Of a DNA stretch of 64,000 nt, positions 55,875 through 64,000 are shown piece by piece. Under the pieces are notes generated by a model that saw only the letters and a program-made list of their open reading frames with translations, ran no database searches and was not told the origin of the DNA. Made by a program: the position numbers and the translations under genes. The stretch's first letter is position 1. Each line of letters begins with the position of its first letter. The DNA is from an uncultured Flammeovirgaceae bacterium (GTDB lineage Bacteria; Bacteroidota; Bacteroidia; Cytophagales; Cyclobacteriaceae). The stretch spans positions 62,001 through 126,000 of the forward strand of contig CAKZYA010000034.1 of the NCBI GenBank assembly GCA_937883755.1. The letters are read 5' to 3'.

Positions 55875-58403
55875 ATGAAATATACTATCGGGTCGCTACT
55901 TCTATTGATAACCAATTCATTATTAGCTCAACTCCCAACTCCATCCGGTTTCCTGGGATACGAGTTGGGAGAACGCTTTACCCGCCACGCTCAGGTAATT
56001 GACTATTTTGAGCAGGTAGCTGATCAATCAGAAATAGTTACTTTAGTAAAGTACGGCGAAACAAATGAGTATCGTCCATTAGTAGTCGCATACATTACTG
56101 CCCCTGAAAACACTTCCCGATTGGAAGACATCCGGCAAGCTAATGTATCACGCACTGGTTTAGTAGATGGTAATACTGAGGGGTTTGATGATATAGCTAT
56201 TGTTTGGCTCAGCTACAACGTTCATGGGAATGAGGCGGTATCTACTGAGGCAGTAATGGATGTTTTATATGAGCTAGCTAGTGGTGAGAACGATCAAGCG
56301 AACGAATGGCTGAAAAATACAGTAGTGATTCTTGACCCCTGTATCAATCCTGATGGGCGCGACCGATACGTGAATTGGTACAATCAAAAGGCAAATACAA
56401 TTCTCAATCCTAATCCTGAATCCTGGGAGCACGATGAGTCTTGGCCAGGTGGGCGAATGAACCACTACCTGTTCGACCTGAATCGTGATTGGGCTTGGAC
56501 TACTCAGAAAGAAACCAGACAACGATTGAAACTATATAATCAGTGGCTACCCCATATTCACGCTGACTACCATGAGCAGGGAGTAAACAGCCCGTATTAT
56601 TTTGCTCCTGCTGCCGAGCCTTATCACGTCATTATTACTGACTGGCAACGGGAACTGCAAACCATGATCGGACAAAATAACGCTCGCTATTTTGATGATG
56701 AGGGTTGGCTATACTTTACTCGCGAACGCTTTGATTTACTTTATCCAAGCTACGGCGACACTTATCCTATGTTTACCGGAGCAATTGGTATGACCTACGA
56801 ACAAGGTGGGTCGGGGCGGGCTGGATTGTCGGTACTTACCGAGGAAGGCGATACTCTGACTTTAAAAGACCGTATTGCTCACCATGTAACTACCAGTTTG
56901 TCAACCATCGAAATTGCTTCGCAAAATGCCGATCGCATTGTGGAGGAGTTTTCTGATTTTTACCGTAAATCAGGGCGAGGTGATTTTGGTGCTTATCAGA
57001 GCTACGTAGTGAAGTCGGGTAATAATCCCGAAAAAATTACGGCCTTACGCTCGCTATTAGATACACACCAAATACAGTATAAACAAAGCACTGCATCGCA
57101 ACGGTTATTCGGATTCAGTTATCAGCAGGATAACGAGATAGACTTTCGATTGGAAGAGGGCGATTTAGTGATTTCATCCAGCCAGCCTAAATCAGTACTA
57201 CTCCAAACACTGTTCGAGCCGGAGGCCGAACTTAGTGATTCCATCACCTACGATATTACCGCTTGGGCCATTCCGTATGCTTACGACTTGGATGCATATG
57301 CACTAATAAGCAAGATCAATTCGGTACAAGATCCAGTTCAATCTACTTTTACCCCCATTGACTTAGATGAGTCTACTTATGCGTATGTGAGTCGTTGGGA
57401 TGGTATTCAAGATGCTCGCTTTTTGGCTGAGCTAATTAAGAAAGGTATTAAAGTTCGCTACTCAACTCAGGATTTTGCAATAGACGGCCAAGCATTTGAT
57501 GCGGGAGCACTGGTGATTACCCGCGCTAACAACCGTAGTTTGGGAAATGGATTTGATGAGGTTGTAGTTGGTGTAGCCAATGAGCTAGAGCAGGAAATTT
57601 TCCCGGTACAGACTGGATATGTAGAGAGTGGATTTGATCTGGGTTCTGGTGAGATTCGCTACATTGAACCACCAAAAATACTCCTGGTTGCCGGAGAAGG
57701 AATATCACCCTACGGGTTTGGGGAGATCTGGTACTATTTTGAACAGGAGATTAATTATCCGGTTTCGGTGAGTAATGCTCAAAACCTCAGTGATAATATT
57801 CTAGCAAATTATAATGTGTTAATTTTACCTGATGGGAGTTATTCTCAGATATTAGAAACGGTTGATCTAAAAAGCTGGGTTAAGCAGGGTGGAAAAGTCA
57901 TTGCTTTAGAAGATGCTCTAACCTATTTTGAGACAAAAGAAGAATATCAGCTTTCTGAATATAACGATGAGCAAGAAGAGGATAAACTAAAGGCAATAGA
58001 AGAAAACTATCAGGAGAATCATCGGCTTGCCTCTTACGACGAACGTGAGCGGCGGAGCATCAGCAACTATATATCCGGCAGCATTTTCAAGCTTCGGATC
58101 GATAATACTCACCCGCTGGGTTTGGGTTACCCTAACTATTACTTTACCCTGAAGCGGGGCAATAGCCGATATGGTTATCTAAAAAAAGGCTGGAATGTGG
58201 CTACGCTAGAAAATCAGGGTGCATTAGTAAGTGGTTTCGCCGGAGCCGAGATGCAAAAGCAGCTATCCAACTCGCTCGTTTTCGGAGTGGAAGAAATGGG
58301 TGATGGTACTATTGTCTATATGGTAGATAACCCACTGTTTCGCGCCTTCTGGCAAAACGGTAAGTTGCTGTTTAGTAATGCCCTATTTTTAGTTGGGCAA
58401 TAG
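55875..58403 (+). CDS. Secreted M14 family zinc carboxypeptidase
   Basis: This 842-residue exported protein starts with a signal peptide (MKYTIGSLLLLITNSLLAQ) and a zinc carboxypeptidase domain. The zinc ligands are visible as HGNE (His117, Glu120) and His233 in HADYHEQG, with the substrate-binding DLNRDW block at about residue 201. The C-terminal half (about 400-842) contains a class I glutaminase-like fold (VSNAQNLSDNILANYNVLIL, LKSWVKQGGKVIALED) seen in large Bacteroidota M14 proteins. It probably degrades extracellular peptides. It converges on the esterase gene with 8 bp between stop codons. Confidence 0.9.
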   Translation: MKYTIGSLLLLITNSLLAQLPTPSGFLGYELGERFTRHAQVIDYFEQVADQSEIVTLVKYGETNEYRPLVVAYITAPENTSRLEDIRQANVSRTGLVDGNTEGFDDIAIVWLSYNVHGNEAVSTEAVMDVLYELASGENDQANEWLKNTVVILDPCINPDGRDRYVNWYNQKANTILNPNPESWEHDESWPGGRMNHYLFDLNRDWAWTTQKETRQRLKLYNQWLPHIHADYHEQGVNSPYYFAPAAEPYHVIITDWQRELQTMIGQNNARYFDDEGWLYFTRERFDLLYPSYGDTYPMFTGAIGMTYEQGGSGRAGLSVLTEEGDTLTLKDRIAHHVTTSLSTIEIASQNADRIVEEFSDFYRKSGRGDFGAYQSYVVKSGNNPEKITALRSLLDTHQIQYKQSTASQRLFGFSYQQDNEIDFRLEEGDLVISSSQPKSVLLQTLFEPEAELSDSITYDITAWAIPYAYDLDAYALISKINSVQDPVQSTFTPIDLDESTYAYVSRWDGIQDARFLAELIKKGIKVRYSTQDFAIDGQAFDAGALVITRANNRSLGNGFDEVVVGVANELEQEIFPVQTGYVESGFDLGSGEIRYIEPPKILLVAGEGISPYGFGEIWYYFEQEINYPVSVSNAQNLSDNILANYNVLILPDGSYSQILETVDLKSWVKQGGKVIALEDALTYFETKEEYQLSEYNDEQEEDKLKAIEENYQENHRLASYDERERRSISNYISGSIFKLRIDNTHPLGLGYPNYYFTLKRGNSRYGYLKKGWNVATLENQGALVSGFAGAEMQKQLSNSLVFGVEEMGDGTIVYMVDNPLFRAFWQNGKLLFSNALFLVGQ

Positions 58404-58411
58404 AGGGTGAG

Positions 58412-59299
58412 CTAAGGATTTGTTACAAGCAACCCTCTTTCCAGCATCCAGGCTTCGCAGAGTTCAGGCCAAGCAGAGAAAGCTGAGTAGCGACTACCCA
58501 TGCCCAACCCATGCCGGCCTTTCTCAAACACATGCAGTTCAGCCGGAATATTTTTTTCTCGCAGAGCCAAATAAAAGTAGATACTGTTTTCCGGTGGCAC
58601 TCCCGTATCTTCATTAGTGTGTACCAAAAAGGTTGGCGGTGTATTGGCTTTCACCTGTCGTTCGTTAGACAGGGAAGCCACTAATTCGTCATCCGCATCA
58701 TCACCTAGCAGCGAACGGCGGGAACCTGCGTGCTGATAATCTTCAGTAAAAGAAATTACCGGATACAATAAAACCATAAAATCCGGACGACTGCTTTGTT
58801 GTTCAATCATATCACTAGCACTGGTATTTCCGGCGTCGAAGTGCGTACCTAGCGTAGATGCCATATGCCCTCCGGCAGAAAAGCCTAGTACGCCAATTCG
58901 GTTAGGATCAATACTCCATTTTTCCGCATGAGCTCGTACAGTGCGGATGGCTCGCTTACCATCGTTCATTGGAATGGGATGTTTATAACCATTTTTCCCC
59001 AGACGATAAGTTAGAATGTAAGCGGATACACCAAAAGAATTGAGCCACTGAGCAATCTGATGCCCTTCATGATCCATGGCTAACATGTTGTAGCCACCCC
59101 CCGGGCAGACAATAACGGCGGCTCCAGTTGCCATATCTTCAGGTGCCGGATACCGAACGAGGGACGGTCGGTCTTTCTCGTCAGACCCAGTAGCACCGGG
59201 AGCACCTTCCGGCCACAGACGAAGCGTATCTGGGGACGATTGAGCGAAAGTATTAGCTATTGTAAGGCAGCCTAGTAAGGTGAAAAACAGTAATTTCAT
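58412..59299 (-). CDS. Secreted alpha/beta hydrolase (acetyl-esterase-like)
   Basis: The 295-residue protein has a signal peptide (ending NTFAQ) and an alpha/beta hydrolase domain. The oxyanion region is VIVCPGGGYNMLAMDHEG, the nucleophile Ser141 lies in GFSAGG, the acid Asp in HTNEDTGVPPENS and the His in KGRHGLG. This arrangement is typical of BD-FAE and acetyl-xylan-esterase-like enzymes of polysaccharide utilization loci. It is directly followed upstream by the ApnL-like gene on the same strand, so a role in removing acyl groups from plant-type glycans is possible. Confidence 0.87.
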   Translation of the reverse strand: MKLLFFTLLGCLTIANTFAQSSPDTLRLWPEGAPGATGSDEKDRPSLVRYPAPEDMATGAAVIVCPGGGYNMLAMDHEGHQIAQWLNSFGVSAYILTYRLGKNGYKHPIPMNDGKRAIRTVRAHAEKWSIDPNRIGVLGFSAGGHMASTLGTHFDAGNTSASDMIEQQSSRPDFMVLLYPVISFTEDYQHAGSRRSLLGDDADDELVASLSNERQVKANTPPTFLVHTNEDTGVPPENSIYFYLALREKNIPAELHVFEKGRHGLGMGSRYSAFSAWPELCEAWMLERGLLVTNP

Positions 59300-59344
59300 T
59301 AGTAGGAGGTTAGGTGGAAAAAGGTAAATCGCTGAATAGTTAAT

Positions 59345-61270
59345 TTAATTACTTTTGTTTGATTTGAGGAATGCCAGTGCGTAAGGGGATAATGAAATAG
59401 TATCGGAGCATTTGGTAAAATCAGAAGATAGAAATTTTTCGGGCTGTTGCGTAGCTTCTTCAAAGGAGGTTTTGTCTAGTAACTTTACCTGGGTAAACAT
59501 ATCCGTCGGAAGTTGGAGTGATATTTTGTGGGATTGCAAGTTTGCTACTATCGCTCGTATTTCTTGCCCTACTCTAAAGATAATGGCTTCAGTCTGCCAT
59601 GGGGCACTTACATTTGTGGGGAGTACCGAGATATCGTTAGCTGTCAGTAGAAATCTAGAGACTAGATATATGGGGTATACAGTGCCTGATTTAGCTGGAA
59701 ATAAGGAAAAAGAATCATCGACTTTATTACCAGCTAAAATTCCTTTGCGGCCAACCGTCTCAAAATAAGTAATAGCGCTGGTACCTGATTGAGCGAGGTT
59801 ACGGAGGCTACCTACTGCCCATCCGGCTCCAAAGAGTGACATTTGCCGGCTATCTACCGAAGGAGGTAAAATAGTTGGATCAGGTTTCGGTGTTACTCCA
59901 GTAGCATTAGGATTACGCCGCATCTTTAGGGTGACGGGTGATATCCGAATAGGAGCTTCACTGGCAAATTGCTGGGTACTCGCTACCGTGTAAGCCTGCG
60001 CTTGCAAGGTTTCTATCAATGATTGATTATCGAAGTGATGTACTTGCGGATTGATAGAATACGTTAGAAAGTCTAATCCTTCGGGTGATAAGCGATCCCG
60101 ATTGAGTTCGGTAAAGAAATGGTCAGTGCCGCTTCCCACGCTAGCATCAGGGAAGTGCCGACGAAGGGCAGGAAGCACCTGGTTGATTAGCTCAGTAGAA
60201 GCTACTTTACCCAAGTGGTAAAAAATAAGAATAATATCTATCGAATTGGTAGGTGCTACTTTCAAGAAATCTTCTAATTGTGTGGCAGGTTGGCTACTAA
60301 AGTGTAAAGCAATTTCCAACCGCCACCGAAGTGCATTTGCTTCGGCTACTGCCTGCTGCCAAGTTTCTAACCAACTAGATTCATGCAAATGGAGGTCAAC
60401 TCGGTAATGGGAGAAATGGATCTGCTGAAGCAAACCTACTTCTGATGAAGTTAATTCATCAAACTCAGTAGACCTTCCAATACTGATGGCTGGTAGTGGT
60501 ATTTCATCTTCTGAAACGGAGAGCTGCAATGGTTGCGAGTGTACTGTAATATTTGCTGGAGCTTTTTTTAGTCTCAGCCTTACTTCTTGCCGAATTCTTT
60601 CTCCTTGATGTACGGTGACTGGAAACGGCAAGTCCAGTGGGGTGCAATAGGTTTTAAATGAATCGTCAGTCCAGTTACGCTGATCTTCTGTCTCGAAAAT
60701 ATCCCCAGTGAACTCTAGTGAGGCAGTAATTTCATCAGTGGGTGACCATTGCATCCGTTGAATATTCTTGAATGGTTGATGGGGACTAATATGAATAGGA
60801 AAGCGAGCCTCAGATTGGGTTGCATCAGTATGGGTAATTTGGCAATCAGTTCCGGCTGCACTAGCTGGGTGCAATACACAAAAACCAATTCGGTTACGCT
60901 GAAAGGTGCTGAGTGCTTCTCCATCCATGCTAAAGGTAATGCTCCCATCTTCCTCGCCCCGGATACGGTAGTGAGCCAGAAGATTAATTTCACCTCGTTG
61001 GTACTGGCAGTCGTAAGCTATTGTAAAATGATCATCCTGCTGCGTTACTTTTTCATTGCTGATTTTTGGGATAATCGTATCCCAGTTACGGTCGCGCACA
61101 GCTGAATAAATCATACGTACTAACTCTGTATCCCCTATCCGAATATAGCGTAGATTTCCTGATTCGTACTGGCACTGGAGTAAGCCAGCAGTAAACTCTG
61201 TTGTGGCGGGAGGACGGTGATTCTGACCACCGTAGTACATAATTTCCTCAGATGAAGACAAGTGGTGCAT
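59345..61270 (-). CDS. D-apionate lactonase (ApnL)-like protein
   Basis: The 641-residue protein has an N-terminal beta domain (LLQCQYESGNLRYIRIGDTE, then MIYSAVRDRNWDTI), a central TIM-barrel-like region (about residues 270-500) with alternating strands such as DIILIFYHLG, and a C-terminal beta domain. This pattern, especially the NLRYIR and VRDRNW segments, resembles the ApnL family of D-apionate lactonases and related uncharacterised proteins. No signal peptide is seen, so it is probably cytoplasmic. The adjacent gene encodes a secreted esterase. No other apiose-pathway gene is in the window, so the true substrate is unproven. Confidence 0.6.
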   Translation of the reverse strand: MHHLSSSEEIMYYGGQNHRPPATTEFTAGLLQCQYESGNLRYIRIGDTELVRMIYSAVRDRNWDTIIPKISNEKVTQQDDHFTIAYDCQYQRGEINLLAHYRIRGEEDGSITFSMDGEALSTFQRNRIGFCVLHPASAAGTDCQITHTDATQSEARFPIHISPHQPFKNIQRMQWSPTDEITASLEFTGDIFETEDQRNWTDDSFKTYCTPLDLPFPVTVHQGERIRQEVRLRLKKAPANITVHSQPLQLSVSEDEIPLPAISIGRSTEFDELTSSEVGLLQQIHFSHYRVDLHLHESSWLETWQQAVAEANALRWRLEIALHFSSQPATQLEDFLKVAPTNSIDIILIFYHLGKVASTELINQVLPALRRHFPDASVGSGTDHFFTELNRDRLSPEGLDFLTYSINPQVHHFDNQSLIETLQAQAYTVASTQQFASEAPIRISPVTLKMRRNPNATGVTPKPDPTILPPSVDSRQMSLFGAGWAVGSLRNLAQSGTSAITYFETVGRKGILAGNKVDDSFSLFPAKSGTVYPIYLVSRFLLTANDISVLPTNVSAPWQTEAIIFRVGQEIRAIVANLQSHKISLQLPTDMFTQVKLLDKTSFEEATQQPEKFLSSDFTKCSDTISLSPYALAFLKSNKSN

Positions 61271-61429
61271 AGTCTTGAAAGGTTACGTTAGTGGTAACTT
61301 ACAAAATTTCGGATAACGTCAATGATACTCAACTCGCAAAAAAGTATTAAAAAAAGCGAGCAATTGTTTACCTGTGATCCTCTTGCAGCATTAAGGTTAG
61401 TTTTTAATTCACAAAAAGCATAACCAACC

Positions 61430-63250
61430 ATGCTCACTCGTATACCCATACTCATTATTATTTGTTGTATTGCTCTAGCTTCTACTCAGGTTTTAGGTCA
61501 AATTATTGATGTTCGTAATGCGCAGGATACTGGAACTGGCTCACTTCGGGCAGCTATTGAGAAAGTAAATCAAGGGCAGGGAAATGTGATTCGTTTTAAT
61601 ATTGCTGGTACTGGGCCACATACCATTACCTTACAGACTGCATTACCTACCATCCGACGCAAAGTAAGTATTTTAGGAACTACTCAGTACGGTTATGATC
61701 ATACGAACGACAAACCAGCGATTATTCTGGATGGTCGTAATCTAGGTCAAAATACTGCCGGAATAAAAATTGATGCCGATAATTGTCAGATTGAAGGGCT
61801 TGCTATCGTCAATTGCGGAAAGCAGTACGGACGAGGTTATGGTATTAGTACTAGTGCAGACTATACTGTCATTACTGAGTGTCTTATCGGTGTGTTACCG
61901 AATGAAATCGTCGCGGGTAATTCAGATGGAGTTTACCTGGGTGGTAAGTTTTCTGGCGTTTTTAATAATACCATATCAGGCAATACTAAACACGGTATAC
62001 TTATTTATGGTGATCTTAACGAGGTCACCGATAATCGGATAGGTACGAATCAAGCAGGCTCTACGGCTATTCCTAACCGCGTAGGTATTCGTATCTCAGG
62101 AAATAACAATATTATCGGGAAAAGTGGTAAGCCCAATATACTAGCTGGAAATGAGATTTATGGCGTTATTGCAATTCCTTATGTGAGAAATGGTCAACAA
62201 ATAGGAGGTCGTAATAATAAAATTCAGTATAACTATGTTGGCACCAATAACCAGAGTAATAATAATGCTACTCTCGGCCAGACCATGGGGGTCGCACTGC
62301 AGGGCCTTACTCGGGGCAATCGTATTTCCTATAATGTAGTAGCTAATAATCATGTGGGAATTAGTGTACATGGTGATAATGCAACCGCACTGTCTACTGA
62401 TAATCTCGTTTTTCATAATAAAATTGGAACCGATCTAACTGGACAGCAGGCTCGAGGAAATAGCATTGGTATATACGTGTACCAAGCTACTGATATTGTA
62501 ATTGGAAGTGGTACCTATGGTTATCAGGGTGGAAATCTTATATCGAGTAACCAAGTTGGAATCAAGCTGGGCATTCGGGCACAAAAGATTCAAGTATCCC
62601 AGAATCTTATTGGTACTCAAGCCGACGGACAGTCTGAGTTAGGTAATCAGGAAGAAGGAATACTCTGCGAAGGCTGCATGGATACTAAGATAGATGGAAA
62701 TACTATTGCCTACAACCAAACTGGAGTAGGGATGATGAAGAGTAATGTTACTGGCATATTCCCGCGAGGAAACAAGTTATCGAATAACTATATGTTTATG
62801 AATGCGCAGGGTGTTGATCTTAACCAGGATGGAATTACTACCAATGATGTTGATGATCCAGATGAAACAGCGAATCGTTCGCAGAACTTTCCAGAACTTA
62901 CTCAAGCTGAGTACAGTACATTGACCCGTACACTAGAACTAGATTATTCAGTACCTACTTTGCCCACGAATGCTGCTTATCCACTTACCATTGAATACTA
63001 TCTCTCGGATGGTAATCGGCAAGGTAAAACGTGGTTAGGGGCGGACGTATATTTAGCTGGCGATGCCAAGCAAACTAAAACAGCATTAATTCTTCCGTTT
63101 GGTAACATGACTATCTCAGCGGGAGATAAAATTGTAGCGTTGGCTACCGATGCTGATGGAAATACTTCAGAGTTTAGCGAAGAGGTTACAGTTACTACTG
63201 CGGGTGATCCTAACCTAACGGTAACGGGGGTTTACCCTTATCAATGCTGA
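61430..63250 (+). CDS. Secreted parallel beta-helix repeat protein, N-terminal frame
   Basis: This frame encodes 606 residues: a signal peptide ending TQVLGQ, the start GSLRAAIEKVNQGQGNVIRF of the CSLREAI-type repeat proteins, and a long right-handed beta-helix (about residues 60-460) made of NxI/GI repeats such as NRIGTNQAGSTAIPNRVGIR. A beta-sandwich-like region follows. It ends at VTGVYPYQC because of one extra G at 63226-63230; the next frame continues as the rest of the protein. The length and features fit a secreted surface protein. Confidence 0.85.
   Translation: MLTRIPILIIICCIALASTQVLGQIIDVRNAQDTGTGSLRAAIEKVNQGQGNVIRFNIAGTGPHTITLQTALPTIRRKVSILGTTQYGYDHTNDKPAIILDGRNLGQNTAGIKIDADNCQIEGLAIVNCGKQYGRGYGISTSADYTVITECLIGVLPNEIVAGNSDGVYLGGKFSGVFNNTISGNTKHGILIYGDLNEVTDNRIGTNQAGSTAIPNRVGIRISGNNNIIGKSGKPNILAGNEIYGVIAIPYVRNGQQIGGRNNKIQYNYVGTNNQSNNNATLGQTMGVALQGLTRGNRISYNVVANNHVGISVHGDNATALSTDNLVFHNKIGTDLTGQQARGNSIGIYVYQATDIVIGSGTYGYQGGNLISSNQVGIKLGIRAQKIQVSQNLIGTQADGQSELGNQEEGILCEGCMDTKIDGNTIAYNQTGVGMMKSNVTGIFPRGNKLSNNYMFMNAQGVDLNQDGITTNDVDDPDETANRSQNFPELTQAEYSTLTRTLELDYSVPTLPTNAAYPLTIEYYLSDGNRQGKTWLGADVYLAGDAKQTKTALILPFGNMTISAGDKIVALATDADGNTSEFSEEVTVTTAGDPNLTVTGVYPYQC
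63226..63230. other. Five-G run at the frame junction of the beta-helix gene
   Basis: A run of five G separates the two frames of the secreted protein. Four G would give an intact gene with the expected GFTLINAD junction, so this is the most likely site of the shift. Confidence 0.7.
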
Positions 63251-64000
63251 TACCGATCAGCCTATTGGGCCATTGCAAGACGGTGACCGTATTATTCTGA
63301 GTAGTTTACCCACCCGTAATCTTAATATCCGGGTAGATGTGAGTGGTTCCGTAGTTAGTGTAGACCCAGCTATTGAGCGCAATGGAAGCCCACTACGTAA
63401 TGTAGTACAAAATGTGGCTCCTTACAGTGTGTTTGGCGATCAGAACAGCACTCCGATAGACTATAGGGCTTGGTCGGCTATAACAGGTTGGTACCAATTG
63501 CAGTCAGTACCCTACTCTCAGCGAAGCAAAGGGGGTACTATGGGGCAAGGTCAAATGATCTTTTTTGAGATTGTTGAGAGAGACGAAAAACCCAAGAAAA
63601 GTGCCTCCCTAACGATGCTCAATCAAGAAGGCGGCTCAGTGGAAGTAGAGCCCCGACGGGAGGTTTATGAACTTCAGGAAGAAGTGTGGGTGCTTGCCTT
63701 ACCCAAATCAGGCTTTGTATTTACTGGGTGGTACGAAGCTGGGCAATTAATAAGCTTGGAGCAAGAGTATGCATTATTCATGCACGATGACCGCAAGATT
63801 GAAGCTCGTTTTATTCCTGAAAAACAATTTACTGAAGAAATACGAGTAGCCGAATGGTGGCTGATAGATATTGATACTGAAGAACTCATTCGCCCGATTG
63901 AAGAAGGCGATCTGATTGACCCTTTTGAGTACAGAGGTACGCGACTTGGTTTACAGGCTTTGCTCGAGCCAAAAGAAGTAGGAAGTGTTACTTTTTCTTT
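63231..64000 (+). pseudogene. Continuation of the beta-helix protein in the shifted frame, partial at window end
   Basis: From 63231 this frame stays open for 256 codons to the window edge. It starts FTLINADTDQPIGPLQDGDR and SSLPTRNLNIRVDVSG, a domain common in surface proteins of this group, and then has a divergent InlB B-repeat-like domain (FVFTGWYEAGQ, then DDRKIEARF). Joined to the upstream frame by removing one G from the GGGGG run, the junction reads VTGFTLINADT, which is the usual form. The gene is therefore frameshifted, or the run is miscalled. The true 3' end lies beyond 64000. Confidence 0.8.

Noticed and set aside
1-64000. tRNA genes, rRNA genes, CRISPR arrays, intact transposases and phage genes
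   Set aside because: I looked for cloverleaf-type arms with TTCGA loops, regular spaced repeats and DDE or integrase motifs and saw none that I can support.

Overview
The window is chromosomal DNA from a member of the Bacteroidota, most likely a marine-type member of the order Cytophagales. The evidence is the gliding-motility lipoprotein gene gldD, large secreted proteins of the kind seen in gliding Bacteroidota, GSCFA and DUF5916 proteins, FtsX/MacB-type permeases in tandem, a rhamnosidase-sulfatase pair, and the near absence of Shine-Dalgarno sites. No rRNA or tRNA gene, CRISPR array, intact transposase or prophage is visible.

Layout. 1-1.3 kb: ribosomal protein operon rpsF-rpsR-rplI closed by a clear terminator. 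1.3-4.4 kb: GSCFA protein overlapping a thioredoxin-domain DUF255 protein by 4 bp. 4.4-16.9 kb: five paralogous 800-residue ABC-type permeases in tandem on the minus strand, with no ATPase or adaptor beside them. 17.1-19.7 kb: priA. 19.8-22.4 kb: an AT-rich patch with an orphan coiled-coil membrane protein, a 171-bp inverted-repeat element and two small proteins. 22.6-28.8 kb: serine hydrolase, racemase-fold protein, exported HIT protein, LysR regulator and a DUF5916 outer-membrane protein. 28.8-30.5 kb: a decayed area with two broken Uma2 genes (one fused to an amidohydrolase 5' end) around a DUF6090-like gene. 30.5-36.1 kb: a small carbohydrate locus (DUF1080, GH78 rhamnosidase, sulfatase). 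36.2-42.8 kb: frameshifted META-like lipoprotein, RND/MMPL exporter, PH-like membrane protein, second serine hydrolase, small TfoX/YjbR-like protein, MtfA-type peptidase. 42.9-49.2 kb: glyS, a shrunken nucleotidyltransferase pair, rfbB, a MITE-like element, gldD and recG. 49.6-55.7 kb: gltB-gltD with terminator. 55.9-64 kb: M14 peptidase, secreted esterase, ApnL-like protein, and a secreted beta-helix protein that is frameshifted and runs off the window.

Housekeeping genes (rpsF/R, rplI, priA, glyS, recG, gltBD, rfbB) alternate with accessory genes for envelope transport and polysaccharide use. Four genes carry visible lesions: a nonsense codon plus fusion at 29.0 kb, a 5-bp duplication at 30.24 kb, and single extra-base shifts at G-runs near 36.53 and 63.23 kb. 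The last two could be phase-variable tracts or homopolymer sequencing errors.

I found no clear new multi-gene system. The least explained items are the five-permease array, the AT-rich coiled-coil gene with its neighbouring inverted-repeat element, and the two MITE-like repeats.
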